Origin: Paenalcaligenes hominis_A
Lineage (GTDB): Bacteria; Pseudomonadota; Gammaproteobacteria; Burkholderiales; Burkholderiaceae_B
NCBI RefSeq assembly: GCF_041359055.1
Contig: NZ_JBGJKZ010000001.1
Span: 744,001 to 808,000, forward strand
Reading direction: 5' to 3'
Length of the DNA stretch: 64,000 bases
Part shown: positions 43,154 through 51,991 of the stretch, one piece after another
Layout: each line of letters starts with the position of its first letter
Numbering within the stretch: position 1 is the first letter of the stretch
The notes under the pieces: generated by a model
Told to the model about the DNA's origin: nothing
What the model saw: only the letters and a program-made list of their open reading frames with translations
Databases searched by the model: none
Program-made: the position numbers and the translations under genes

Positions 43154-43924
43154 TTAGTCCGCGCTATGTAGACGTTTTTCATAGGCTTGCCATGCGTTGC
43201 TATGTACATCGCGCAAAGTGCGGGCTTGGGTAGGAGCACCAAAATACTGCATAAGCTGTTTTTGGTCAGTTTGATTTAATAAGGGCAGTTGAGCCAGACC
43301 TAGCTCTTGGTAGTTAACAGAGAGCTGTTGGAGCTCGTGCCCAGCTAAAGCTTCTAAAATTTTTTCCCCAGAGGGGCGCAGTTGAGGGTGCTCAAGAAAA
43401 GAAGCACTGGCTGCAAGCCAATACAATAGCTCAAGAGCCGCATTTTTATATTGTGGCTCTGAGCGAATCACAGCACGAAGTGCTATAACGGCTTCCTGGT
43501 AGGCGGAACGATAGGGTAGTTTAGCTAACGCCAATGCAAGACGTTTAAACGGATCGTCATGGCTGGATTTAATCTGTTGATGCCACTGAGCACCTAAACT
43601 GAGATCGGCTAGAGTAGCGGGGTAGGGGAATGAAGTGTCAAACCAGGGTACATACTGAGCTTGGGGTGGTTGGCTTAGCAGAGCTGGCGTAGAGACGGTA
43701 TCATTTAAAAGTAGAGTGAGCTGTTGTTTTGCGTGCTCTAATAGCAGTAGAACTTGCTCATGTGTTGTATATTTTTGTAGAGCTTTTAGAATAGCAACAC
43801 TGCGTTGAAGCAGAAACGGTGGCAGAGGTGTTTGCAATTGAGCAGCAACAAGCCATGTTTGCTGTAAAGCACGCATGGCCTGGTGGATTATTTGGCTTTG
43901 TGAGGGGCGAGTAAAGTCAGACAT
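43154..43924 (-). CDS. Hypothetical protein, mostly alpha-helical, function unknown
   Basis: A 256-residue protein I do not recognise. It has no signal peptide or membrane segment and is predicted mainly helical, rich in Leu, Gln and Ala, with repeated helix pairs such as LLQRSVAILKALQK and EQVLLLLEHAKQQL. A conserved-looking aromatic stretch PWFDTSFPYPATLAD lies near residue 95. No catalytic motif is evident, so a protein-interaction or scaffold role is possible. The start ATG at 43924 has AGGA six bases upstream. The small zinc-ribbon gene is 44 bases upstream on the same strand and may be co-transcribed. Codon use looks native. Confidence 0.7.
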   Translation of the reverse strand: MSDFTRPSQSQIIHQAMRALQQTWLVAAQLQTPLPPFLLQRSVAILKALQKYTTHEQVLLLLEHAKQQLTLLLNDTVSTPALLSQPPQAQYVPWFDTSFPYPATLADLSLGAQWHQQIKSSHDDPFKRLALALAKLPYRSAYQEAVIALRAVIRSEPQYKNAALELLYWLAASASFLEHPQLRPSGEKILEALAGHELQQLSVNYQELGLAQLPLLNQTDQKQLMQYFGAPTQARTLRDVHSNAWQAYEKRLHSAD

Positions 43925-43968
43925 GCAAATCCTAGCTAACAGTTAGGGATGCATAAAGCCTAACATAG

Positions 43969-44190
43969 TTAGGGGTTTAGCCTAAAGCCCTCGCACGAAC
44001 CCCATTTGTTTTTACGATGTAGCCAGACCGTATCACAGGTGTGACAGACAAACTTGGCTTCAGACTCACCATTTGGGGTTGGGGTGTACTGAGACACCAA
44101 TTTCAGCCCATTATGAGGCTGTGTAGAGGTTTTTGCTACAGGTAAACCTAAACAATGATCACAAAGGGTTCGGGTAACAATAGCTTGCAT
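43969..44190 (-). CDS. Small zinc-ribbon protein, function unknown
   Basis: A 73-residue protein with two cysteine pairs, LCDHCLG near residue 10 and VCHTCDTVW near residue 49, spaced as in a zinc ribbon, and a lone Cys in WGSCEGFRLNP at the end. No membrane segment. The ATG at 44190 is chosen because AGGA lies seven bases upstream; an upstream GTG at 44220 is in frame. Nothing else in the sequence points to a role. Such small ribbons may bind nucleic acid or a partner protein. Confidence 0.65.
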   Translation of the reverse strand: MQAIVTRTLCDHCLGLPVAKTSTQPHNGLKLVSQYTPTPNGESEAKFVCHTCDTVWLHRKNKWGSCEGFRLNP

Positions 44191-44430
44191 AGTGGATCCT
44201 GAAAAAGAATAGTGCCGCACTCAAAAGTAATGTGTGTTTTTGCAACAAGTCGACATTTTTATTATGAGTTTCCAGGGGTGATAACTCTTTATAAGCTTGT
44301 AGTTATATTAACATTTTTTTAAGGCTTATACGTCTACATCACATTCCTCTACATTTTGGAACAAAGTACGCGTTTAGGTCTTACTAGAAGTCGCCAGAAA
44401 TTTGGCTAAGAAAATGGGTAGGAAATTTCT

Positions 44431-45441
44431 TTGATTCGTTTAGAGCATATCTATAAAACATACGCATCTGGCAATAAGAGTATTATTGCTTTAAATGATA
44501 TTAATCTGCATATACCAGCTGGTGAGGTATATGGAATTATCGGGCGTTCAGGGGCAGGGAAAAGCACTTTAATTCGCTTATTAAATCTCTTAGAGCGGCC
44601 TTCTGAAGGGCGTGTTTGGTTACAGCAGACTGAATTAAGCGCGCTGCCAGAGTCTGAGTTGCGTTTAATGCGTCAAAAAATTGGTATGGTATTTCAGCAT
44701 TTTAATTTATTACAAATGCGTACCGTCTTGGACAATGTGTGCTTTCCTTTACGGCTTGCAGGGTTAAAGCCCAAGGCACAACGAGCGCGTGCTCTAGAGG
44801 TATTAGAGCTAGTAGGGTTACAGGACCATGTCCATAAATACCCACGCCAGTTATCAGGTGGGCAACAACAGCGGGTAGGTATTGCTCGTGCGTTAGCGAA
44901 TCAGCCACAGTTATTGTTATGTGATGAGGCCACCTCAGCGCTTGACCCAGAAACCACGCAGTCCATTTTGCGTTTATTGGCGGAAATTAATCAAAAACTA
45001 GGTTTAACTATTGTATTAATTACGCATAGTATGGATGTGATTCGCACCATTTGCGACCAAGTGGCAGTGATTGATATGGGTGAATTAGTCGAATGTGGTC
45101 CTGTGTTAGATGTGTTTCTGCATCCACAGCATGCCACAACCCAAAGCCTGTTATCTGAAAGTGGTATGGATGATGGCAGTTGGCACGAGCTCGCTGAGCA
45201 GGTGCAGGGGCGTTTATTGCGTTTGAGTTTTAAAGGGCAATCTACATCTGCCCCTATTCTTAGTCGGATTAGTCGAGAGTTTAATTTGGATTTTAGTATT
45301 TTGCAGGGTGCTGTCAGTCGTATTAAACAAACACCCTATGGGCAGTTAGTGGTTGCCGTTGAAGGCGATTTAAGCCAATGGGAACAAGTCAAAACTGTGC
45401 TTGATCAGCATAATGTAACATGTGAGGTGTTACGGGCATGA
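44431..45441 (+). CDS. metN: Methionine ABC transporter ATP-binding protein MetN
   Basis: ATPase of the methionine importer, 336 residues. Walker A GRSGAGKS, QMRTVLDNVCFPL (Q-loop region), signature LSGGQQQRVGIARAL, Walker B LLLCDEATSALDPET and switch His in LITHSM. The C-terminal 90 residues form the ACT-like regulatory domain that binds cytoplasmic methionine and inhibits transport. The TTG start gives the standard MetN N-terminus MIRLEHI and has AGGA seven bases upstream. The 210-base gap upstream shows no SAM riboswitch I can recognise. Confidence 0.95.
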   Translation: MIRLEHIYKTYASGNKSIIALNDINLHIPAGEVYGIIGRSGAGKSTLIRLLNLLERPSEGRVWLQQTELSALPESELRLMRQKIGMVFQHFNLLQMRTVLDNVCFPLRLAGLKPKAQRARALEVLELVGLQDHVHKYPRQLSGGQQQRVGIARALANQPQLLLCDEATSALDPETTQSILRLLAEINQKLGLTIVLITHSMDVIRTICDQVAVIDMGELVECGPVLDVFLHPQHATTQSLLSESGMDDGSWHELAEQVQGRLLRLSFKGQSTSAPILSRISREFNLDFSILQGAVSRIKQTPYGQLVVAVEGDLSQWEQVKTVLDQHNVTCEVLRA

Positions 45442-46103
45442 GCTTTAGCAATATGGATTGGGCACTGATTTGGAGTGCAACCGTAGAGACCTTTGTTATG
45501 ACAGGGGCCTCTTTGATATTTACCGTGCTTATTGGTTTACCTTTGGGTGTTATTCTTTTTTTAACCGCGCAAGGGCAGCTTTTAGAAAACCGCTGGACTT
45601 ATCAGGGCTTATCATTTTTAGTAAATGTGTTGCGCTCGGTGCCGTTTCTAATTCTATTGATTGTAATGATTCCTCTCTCGCGTGCGATAGCTGGGACCGC
45701 CCTAGGAGTACAAGGCGCAATCCCCCCATTGGTAGCTAGTGCAGCGCCTTTTTTTGCACGCTTGATTGAAACTGTATTACGTGAGGTGGACCCTGGTGTC
45801 TCTGAGGCTTGCAGAGCGATGGGGGCTAACTCGCGTCAAACCGTTACCATGGCCTTATTACCCGAGGCCACCACAGGTATTCTAGCTGCTATCACTGTGA
45901 CCGCTATTACTTTAATAGGTTATTCCGCTATGTCAGGAGTCATTGGTGGCGGTGGGCTAGGTGATCTAGCCGTGCGCTTTGGTTATCAACGCTATCAAAG
46001 CGATGTGATGTTGATTACTGTTTTAATTTTAGTGGTATTAGTCCAATTGTTGCAGATGATAGGCGATAAGCTAGCGGCTAAGATTCAAAGAAAAACGCAG
46101 TAA
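45438..46103 (+). CDS. metI: Methionine ABC transporter permease MetI
   Basis: 221-residue inner-membrane permease with about five to six helices. The EAA loop, which contacts MetN, is DPGVSEACRAMGANSRQTVTMALLPEA (seen in parts as EACRAMGANSRQT). VLRSVPFLILLIVMIPLSR and YSAMSGVIGGGGLGDLAVRFGYQRY are strongly MetI-like. ATGA overlap with metN; metQ follows after 32 bases. Confidence 0.95.
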   Translation: MSFSNMDWALIWSATVETFVMTGASLIFTVLIGLPLGVILFLTAQGQLLENRWTYQGLSFLVNVLRSVPFLILLIVMIPLSRAIAGTALGVQGAIPPLVASAAPFFARLIETVLREVDPGVSEACRAMGANSRQTVTMALLPEATTGILAAITVTAITLIGYSAMSGVIGGGGLGDLAVRFGYQRYQSDVMLITVLILVVLVQLLQMIGDKLAAKIQRKTQ

Positions 46104-46135
46104 CCTTCTTTATTTTGTTACGCAGGAGCAACGTT

Positions 46136-46918
46136 ATGAAAAAAATATTACCTCTTTTGACTTTGTCTGTTGCCGCCTTGGCTATGGGGTCTGCCCATGC
46201 AGGCAAGTTATCCATTGCAGCAACGCCAGTACCTCATGCTGAGCTATTGGAGTTTGTGAAACCTACCCTGTCTCAGCAGGGCGTAGATTTAGATATTAAA
46301 GTGTTTACGGATTATGTGCAGCCCAATGTACAGGTGGCTGATAATCAAATCGATGTGAACTTTTTTCAGCATAAGCCTTACTTAGATACTTTCAACAAAG
46401 AGCACAAAACTGAGTTAGTGTCTATTGCTTTGGTTCACGTAGAGCCGTTTGGTGCATACTCTAATAAAATTAAAGATTTGTCCGAGCTAAAAGACGGGGC
46501 TTTAGTGGCTTTGCCTAACGACCCATCTAACGGTGCTCGTGCTTTGTTGTTATTGCAACAAGAGGGGTTAATTGAGTTAAAAGACCCAAGCAATATTCTT
46601 GCCACCTCTCGTGATGTAGCTAAAAACCCAAAAAATCTTAAATTTAAAGAGCTCGAAGCAGCTACCTTGCCCCGTGTTTTAGCCGACGTGGATTTGGCTT
46701 TGATCAATACTAACTATGCACTTGAAGCTGGGTTAAACCCATTAAAAGATGCGTTGTTTATTGAAGGTGCTGACTCACCTTATGCCAATATTGTAGTAAC
46801 CACTGCCGAAAAAGCGGATCAAGAAGACGTGAAAAAACTAATAGAAGCGTTGCATTCTGACGCTGTGCGCCAGCAAATTGAAGACAAATACCAAGGCGCA
46901 ATTGTTCCTGCATTTTAA
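46136..46918 (+). CDS. metQ: Methionine-binding protein MetQ (NlpA family), apparently non-lipidated
   Basis: Substrate-binding protein of the importer, 260 residues from the ATG at 46136, which has CAGGAG seven bases upstream. The signal peptide (KKILPLLTLSVAALAMGSAHA) is expected to cleave after AHA. NlpA-family members are usually lipoproteins with a Cys at that point; none is present here, so it should be soluble in the periplasm. Family blocks include ATPVPHAELLEFVKP, DFFQHKPYLD-like VNFFQHKPYLD, ALVALPNDPSNGARALLLLQ and LALINTNYA. A strong terminator follows. Confidence 0.94.
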   Translation: MKKILPLLTLSVAALAMGSAHAGKLSIAATPVPHAELLEFVKPTLSQQGVDLDIKVFTDYVQPNVQVADNQIDVNFFQHKPYLDTFNKEHKTELVSIALVHVEPFGAYSNKIKDLSELKDGALVALPNDPSNGARALLLLQQEGLIELKDPSNILATSRDVAKNPKNLKFKELEAATLPRVLADVDLALINTNYALEAGLNPLKDALFIEGADSPYANIVVTTAEKADQEDVKKLIEALHSDAVRQQIEDKYQGAIVPAF

Positions 46919-46932
46919 TTAAAAATGCCTAC

Positions 46933-46968
46933 AAAAAAGCCTGAGTTCATAAGCTCAGGCTTTTTTTG
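46933..46968. terminator. Bidirectional terminator after metQ
   Basis: A stem of AAAAAAGCCTGAG with CTCAGGCTTTTTT (46933-46945 / 46954-46966) has a short loop and T-runs in both directions. The stop codon of the convergent gene begins at 46969, immediately beside it. Confidence 0.9.
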
Positions 46969-47670
46969 TTAGCGCACGTTAATAATGCGCATAGCAGCTG
47001 TGCGTTGTGTGTTGTCTTGGGGATAAACCTGAATGGTGACTTGACGAGCAGTCATGCCAGAGGGAAGCTCTACAGCGCCTTGGACGTGTGTGTAACGTCC
47101 AAGCTCGACAGAGACGGGCTCAGAATCAAAATAGCCAGTGCGACCATTTGGATAACGACCTTGGATATTTAGGCTGAGTGTGCCTTTAAATGTGGTGTCA
47201 GCTTTGTCGCTGTCTTGCATTAGCAAGATAGAATAGTCCAGTTCATTGTCTTTGTTTGTAAAGTCAGCAGCGCGGATGCCGGGCGATGTACCACGCGGGT
47301 CAGCGGGCATAGCGTCGGCAAAGAGTACTAAGTCTTTTTCAAGAGCTGAAACAATAGCGTCGTGATGAGTTAGTTTTTCCGTGGCTTCAGAGACTTGGGC
47401 TAGACTAGTGTCACGCTCACGTTCGGCAAGGTTAATGCGCGATTGTAAACGTTGATTTTCTGCCTTGGCTGCATTGAGTTCATCGTGCAGCTGTTGAGAT
47501 TGCTCTACGGTTAACATAGGGGGACCGTAGCTTTTTTGAATAAATAAAAGGCCGCCTGCACCCAAGACCATGCCGGTAATCATAAGAACCAGCCAACGAG
47601 GAATACGGCGTTTACGACGGGTGTAGCCATAAGCAGTAGGTTTAAATGTAGGGCGTTTGGAACCTAGCAT
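46969..47670 (-). CDS. Membrane-anchored coiled-coil protein (possibly DUF6776 family)
   Basis: A 233-residue protein with a basic cytoplasmic tail (about 1-24, including RRKRRIPR), one membrane helix (WLVLMITGMVLGAGGLLFI), a coiled coil about 55-115 (HDELNAAKAENQRLQSRINLAE), and a C-terminal beta-rich domain starting DNELDYSILLMQD and ending MTARQVTIQVYPQD. This layout resembles a betaproteobacterial family of unknown function, and I assign the family only tentatively. The topology places the coiled coil and beta domain in the periplasm. It lies 72 bases downstream of murU on the same strand. Confidence 0.7.
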   Translation of the reverse strand: MLGSKRPTFKPTAYGYTRRKRRIPRWLVLMITGMVLGAGGLLFIQKSYGPPMLTVEQSQQLHDELNAAKAENQRLQSRINLAERERDTSLAQVSEATEKLTHHDAIVSALEKDLVLFADAMPADPRGTSPGIRAADFTNKDNELDYSILLMQDSDKADTTFKGTLSLNIQGRYPNGRTGYFDSEPVSVELGRYTHVQGAVELPSGMTARQVTIQVYPQDNTQRTAAMRIINVR

Positions 47671-47742
47671 GAGGCAAATCGTTCCTGTAGATAAAATAGG
47701 TGAATGGCAAAAAACGCAAAAGCTGTCAGAAATGATAGCGTG

Positions 47743-48438
47743 TTACGCTTTTGCCGCCAAGTTTTGTTCTATTTGTTTCAATCGTTCTGGGGTGCCTATA
47801 TCCATCCATGTGCCTGTGTACACGCTACCGAGTACATGGTTTTGCTCAAGGGCATGCTGCAACGGCGTACGCAAAGGCATAGGAGTATGGGAGGGCACAG
47901 AGTCGAAAAAGCACGGGTCAAAAACGCCTATGCCGCTGTAAGTATAAGATTGCACACCAGCATGCGGCTGAACGCGTCCAGCGACTAGACTAAAATCGCC
48001 TTGAGTATGATGAGGGGGATTGGGCACCAGTACGAGATGGGCTTTGGCGGCTTGGGAAGCTAAGCTTTGGGCTAAATAATGCGCTAGTTGTGGGTTCCAG
48101 TCGCTCCAAATGTCTGCACTAATCACTAAAAAAGGAGCTGAGCTCAACAGAGGTAGGGCTTGCTTAATGCCTCCGGCAGTCTCAAGAGCAGAGGATTCGG
48201 CAGAGTAACTAATACGGGCTCCCCACTTGGAGCCGTCTCCGAGGTAGTCTTCTATTTGGGCACCTAGCCACGCATGATTCACCACTATTTCCGTGATGTG
48301 GGCAGCCACTAAACGCTCAATATGCCATTCGATTAAGGCTTTGCCCTGTACTTTGAGTAGGGGCTTAGGGGTGCTATCTGTTAGGGGACGCATACGCTCC
48401 CCTCGGCCGGCGGCTAAAAGTATGGCACGTAAAGACAT
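47743..48438 (-). CDS. murU: N-acetylmuramate alpha-1-phosphate uridylyltransferase MurU
   Basis: A 231-residue nucleotidyltransferase that makes UDP-MurNAc from recycled MurNAc-1-phosphate, bypassing de novo MurA/MurB steps. LLAAGRGERMRPLTDSTPKPLL is the family N-terminus (split: LAAGRGERMRPLT and PKPLL), with ESSALETAGGIKQAL and VISADIWSDW forming the substrate and metal site. Its start shares a base (TAATG) with the amgK stop, which fixes the pair AmgK-MurU and favours MurU over other sugar nucleotidyltransferases. Confidence 0.9.
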   Translation of the reverse strand: MSLRAILLAAGRGERMRPLTDSTPKPLLKVQGKALIEWHIERLVAAHITEIVVNHAWLGAQIEDYLGDGSKWGARISYSAESSALETAGGIKQALPLLSSAPFLVISADIWSDWNPQLAHYLAQSLASQAAKAHLVLVPNPPHHTQGDFSLVAGRVQPHAGVQSYTYSGIGVFDPCFFDSVPSHTPMPLRTPLQHALEQNHVLGSVYTGTWMDIGTPERLKQIEQNLAAKA

Positions 48439-49472
48439 TAAATCGTTAACCCTAAGACAGTTTGTTTATTTTCAAGGCGATCAAAAAGACGACGTAATGG
48501 ATTAAATTCTTCGTAGCGGCTAAACACCTGACGCAAATACTGATTTACACGAGGAATATGCTCGAGATAATGGTGCTTGCCATCTCGAATTGATAAACGG
48601 CTAAATACCCCTAAAATACGTAGGTTGCGTTGCACACTCATCCACTCATAGGCTTTGTGAAAATCAGCAAAATCCGTAGCAATAGGTAAACCAGCATGGT
48701 GTGCAGCTTGCCAATAGCGAATCGCCCAGTCCAGTTGCTGTTCCTCATCCCATGTATGGCGTGCGTCCATAACCAACGAGGCTAAATCATAGGTAATAGG
48801 CCCGATCACCGCATCCTGAAAATCGATAAGCCCAGGCTGCAAGCTGGCATCTGTGGGCATCATTAAATTAGGGGAGTGAAAATCGCGTAAAACAAGCACC
48901 GAACCGTGTTTGACGTTGTCAGAAACCAAAATAGTAAAGACCTGGTCTAAGCTTTTTCGCTCATCAGGGCTAAGCGTGGTGTTGCAGTATTGTTGTATAT
49001 ACCATTGGTCAAATAGCTGTAGCTCTTCAAGCATGCGGGCAGCATCATAGACTTTGAGCCCAGTGGTGTCTGCTTGCTGCACCCGTACTAATTCCTCAAT
49101 AGCTAAACGATACAAGCCTTGTAATACAGCGGGGTTAAGGTCAGTTTGTAACGCTTGGTAGTAGTTTTGGGTACCCAAGTCGCTTAAAAGCATAAAGCCT
49201 TGTTCGGCTTCGTAAGCTAATATAGTAGGGGTTTTGGCACCCACTTGCGCTAAACGACCCTGCACATCAATAAAAGCAGCATTGTTTTCTTGGGCAGGTG
49301 GCGCATCCATAATAATGTAGTTTTGATCAGTACCAGGTAGTCTGTAATAACGTCTGAAGCTTGCATCGCTAGATGCAGGCTGTAACTGATCTATGTTTAA
49401 CCCTAAGGACGGCGGTAAAGTGCCAAGCCAGTGAACCAGCTGTTGAAAGCGAGGATGAGCAGTGTTTTGCAT
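48438..49472 (-). CDS. amgK: Anomeric MurNAc/GlcNAc kinase AmgK
   Basis: An aminoglycoside-phosphotransferase-fold kinase that phosphorylates recycled MurNAc at C1 for MurU. RDFHSPNLMM (catalytic loop, HxxN form) and GLIDFQDAVIGPITYDLASL (metal-binding DFQD) are diagnostic. From the ATG at 49472 it has 344 residues; a TTG six codons upstream is in frame but less likely. In Pseudomonas this route gives intrinsic tolerance to fosfomycin. It is divergent from lptD. Confidence 0.9.
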   Translation of the reverse strand: MQNTAHPRFQQLVHWLGTLPPSLGLNIDQLQPASSDASFRRYYRLPGTDQNYIIMDAPPAQENNAAFIDVQGRLAQVGAKTPTILAYEAEQGFMLLSDLGTQNYYQALQTDLNPAVLQGLYRLAIEELVRVQQADTTGLKVYDAARMLEELQLFDQWYIQQYCNTTLSPDERKSLDQVFTILVSDNVKHGSVLVLRDFHSPNLMMPTDASLQPGLIDFQDAVIGPITYDLASLVMDARHTWDEEQQLDWAIRYWQAAHHAGLPIATDFADFHKAYEWMSVQRNLRILGVFSRLSIRDGKHHYLEHIPRVNQYLRQVFSRYEEFNPLRRLFDRLENKQTVLGLTI

Positions 49473-49609
49473 AAAAAGTGACTCAAGCAAATAAATTTAA
49501 CGTGTTAACGTGCCGCGAAGCGTCTGGCTTATCTATAATAGGCAACTGTATTTCTAAGTCGGTATGGCAAGAATGACTTAGTTAAGAATTTTCAAAGGAC
49601 ACACAGCTT

Positions 49610-51991
49610 GTGCGAACGATTTGGTTTGCCCTAACTATTTTAGCGGGTTTAGGTCTAGATAGTACGTTACAGCCTGCTTTTTCTTCGGAACCTCGAGTGC
49701 CGCAATTTAAAGCAGCAACGCATTTGCGCCTGCACGAGGTCAGCGAGGATAATATGTCAGCCTATTTTAACGCTGATCGTATTGAAAGCACTGAGGAGGG
49801 CTCGGTCTTGTTAACCGGCTCGGCACAGGTGCGTCGTATAGACTCGATTGCTAAAGGTAACACGATCCGTTTTAACCAAAACTCAGGTGACTTAGCTATT
49901 CGGGGCCAAGGCAGTTTGTTACGCGATGGCACGATTATTCGTAGCGAAGCCATTGATTACAACATCCAAAATGAAACAGGAACCATAGCGGCCCCACATT
50001 TTTACTTTGGGGGCTCGGGTGGGGCAGGTCAGGCTGACGAGGCACAGCTACTTTCTAAAGATCACCTACGTATGACCACAGTCGAATACAGTGGTTGCCC
50101 CTGTCCAGCACCTGCATGGTTTATTCGTTCGCCCCAAGTCGATTTGCATAACGATACGAATACAGGTGTAGCAAAGCATGGGGTGCTGTACTTTAAAAAT
50201 GTGCCTATTCTTTACTCGCCATATTTAACTTTTCCTTTACGAGAAGAGCGTAAAAGTGGCTTGCTGGTGCCCGCATACGGGTATTCATCAAACAGTGGTC
50301 TTGAGCTCTCGGTTCCTTATTACTTTAATTTAGCGCCTAATTACGATGCGACATTAACACCGCGTTATCTCAGTAAACGCGGTTTGCAGTTGCAAGGGGA
50401 GTTCCGCTATTTGACACCACGATCCCTAGGTACTATTACAGGCTCCTACTTAAATAACGACAAAGAAACCAAAACCGATCGTTGGGCTTTTAATGCTGAG
50501 CACAACCATGATTTAGGGAATGGGTTTGGGTTTGATTATCAATACAGTCGTGTGTCAGATGACGATTACTTCAGAAATTTTTCTACGTTTGGCTTAAATG
50601 AAGCCTCCATCACAGAGTTACGTAGCCATGCACGTTTTTCTTGGGCCGGAGCCAAATACTTTTCTGCAGCGTTGTCGGCTTCACAGTACCAAACACTACA
50701 AGACCAAGCCGCAGGATATAGCCGTCCACAATACAATCGTTTGCCACAGCTAGAGTTGCAAGGCGCTCGGTACAATTGGGGTGGTTTTGATGTGGTTTCC
50801 AAAAACTCGGCAACCCATTTTGTGATGCCTTACTACAGCGGTAGCTTATCTGCTTTTGACAGATATAGAACTGAACGTTTAGCGCCCAATAGTACCCGCG
50901 TGGCCTCTTATACTACTGTGGCGTACTCCTACATGCAGCCCGGTTGGTATGTGACTCCTAAAGTAGGTTTGCATTTAAGCCATTACGATACTGCGTGGGA
51001 CACGGTTAGCGATGTCGCCCAACGTAACTTAAAACGTAATGTTATGCGCTCAGTGCCTGTGTACTCAGTCGATGCGGGTATGACATTTGAACGCGAGACG
51101 CGCTTGTTTGATATTGACTCCATTCAAACACTAGAGCCTCGCTTATATTATTTATATGTGCCTTACCGCGATCAAAATGCTATACCTACCTTAGATACTG
51201 GTATTGCTACGTTTAACTTTTCTCAAGCTTTTAGCGAAAACATTTACAGTGGTGGTTGGGACCGCATCGCCAATGCGAACCAATTAACTGCAGGCTTAAC
51301 CACACGCTGGTTAGATGCCGATACAGGGTTTGAGCGTGTGCGCCTTGAACTGGCACAACGTTTTCATTTTGATGATCAACGGGTGTTTTTGCATACCTTT
51401 GCTCCAAATGAGCACTCACCCAAACAAGCTCGCTCCGATTATTTGTTTGGGGCCTATGCAGCCCTAACCGATCAGTTTAATGTGCGCTTAGATGCGCAAA
51501 TGAATGCGGATCGCTTTAGTCGCAATCGCATAAATACCAGTGTAAACTGGCATCCTAAACGTTTAGCCACGTTATCAGCAGCCTATCGCTACGAACGCGA
51601 CCCGCGTGCTTTTGATAACCCCGACTATACGTTTGTGCATGCCGATGACAATAAAACAAAGGAACAGTTGTCTTTGACTACACAATGGCCTTTAACAAAC
51701 CGTGTGTATGCGTTGGGTAGAGTGGATTACTCGCTCCAAGAAAAACGCAGTACGCAAACGATATTAGGCTTTGAATACAAGGGTGATTGCTGTTGGACTG
51801 GACGCTTTGTAGTGCAGCGTTATGCCGTATCTGCTCAAAAAAGCAACAGCGCCGTGTTTTTACAGTTAGAGTTGTCAGGGTTAGGCTCATTAGGCACAGA
51901 TCCAATGAGCTTGCTCAGAGAGCGCATTGTAGGTTATGAGTCGGTCAACCCCTCCCTACCAGAGAAAACGATTTTTGAGAGGTACGAATAA
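49610..51991 (+). CDS. lptD: LPS-assembly outer-membrane protein LptD
   Basis: Outer-membrane beta-barrel that inserts lipopolysaccharide. An N-terminal signal peptide (WFALTILAGLGLDS) precedes a beta-jellyroll OstA-like domain (about 50-190) and then a large barrel of alternating aromatic strands to residue 793. Cysteines occur as C163-P-C165 and C727-C728; E. coli LptD pairs C31/C173 with C724/C725, so here the N-terminal partners appear as a CPC motif. The GTG start follows AAAGGA by ten bases. The surA ATG directly follows its stop; lptD-surA-rsmA is a conserved order. Confidence 0.94.
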   Translation: MRTIWFALTILAGLGLDSTLQPAFSSEPRVPQFKAATHLRLHEVSEDNMSAYFNADRIESTEEGSVLLTGSAQVRRIDSIAKGNTIRFNQNSGDLAIRGQGSLLRDGTIIRSEAIDYNIQNETGTIAAPHFYFGGSGGAGQADEAQLLSKDHLRMTTVEYSGCPCPAPAWFIRSPQVDLHNDTNTGVAKHGVLYFKNVPILYSPYLTFPLREERKSGLLVPAYGYSSNSGLELSVPYYFNLAPNYDATLTPRYLSKRGLQLQGEFRYLTPRSLGTITGSYLNNDKETKTDRWAFNAEHNHDLGNGFGFDYQYSRVSDDDYFRNFSTFGLNEASITELRSHARFSWAGAKYFSAALSASQYQTLQDQAAGYSRPQYNRLPQLELQGARYNWGGFDVVSKNSATHFVMPYYSGSLSAFDRYRTERLAPNSTRVASYTTVAYSYMQPGWYVTPKVGLHLSHYDTAWDTVSDVAQRNLKRNVMRSVPVYSVDAGMTFERETRLFDIDSIQTLEPRLYYLYVPYRDQNAIPTLDTGIATFNFSQAFSENIYSGGWDRIANANQLTAGLTTRWLDADTGFERVRLELAQRFHFDDQRVFLHTFAPNEHSPKQARSDYLFGAYAALTDQFNVRLDAQMNADRFSRNRINTSVNWHPKRLATLSAAYRYERDPRAFDNPDYTFVHADDNKTKEQLSLTTQWPLTNRVYALGRVDYSLQEKRSTQTILGFEYKGDCCWTGRFVVQRYAVSAQKSNSAVFLQLELSGLGSLGTDPMSLLRERIVGYESVNPSLPEKTIFERYE

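Noticed and set aside
44221..44430. SAM riboswitch or MetJ box upstream of metNIQ
   Set aside because: No riboswitch helix pattern and no AGACGTCT repeats were found; the region is AT-rich without clear structure.
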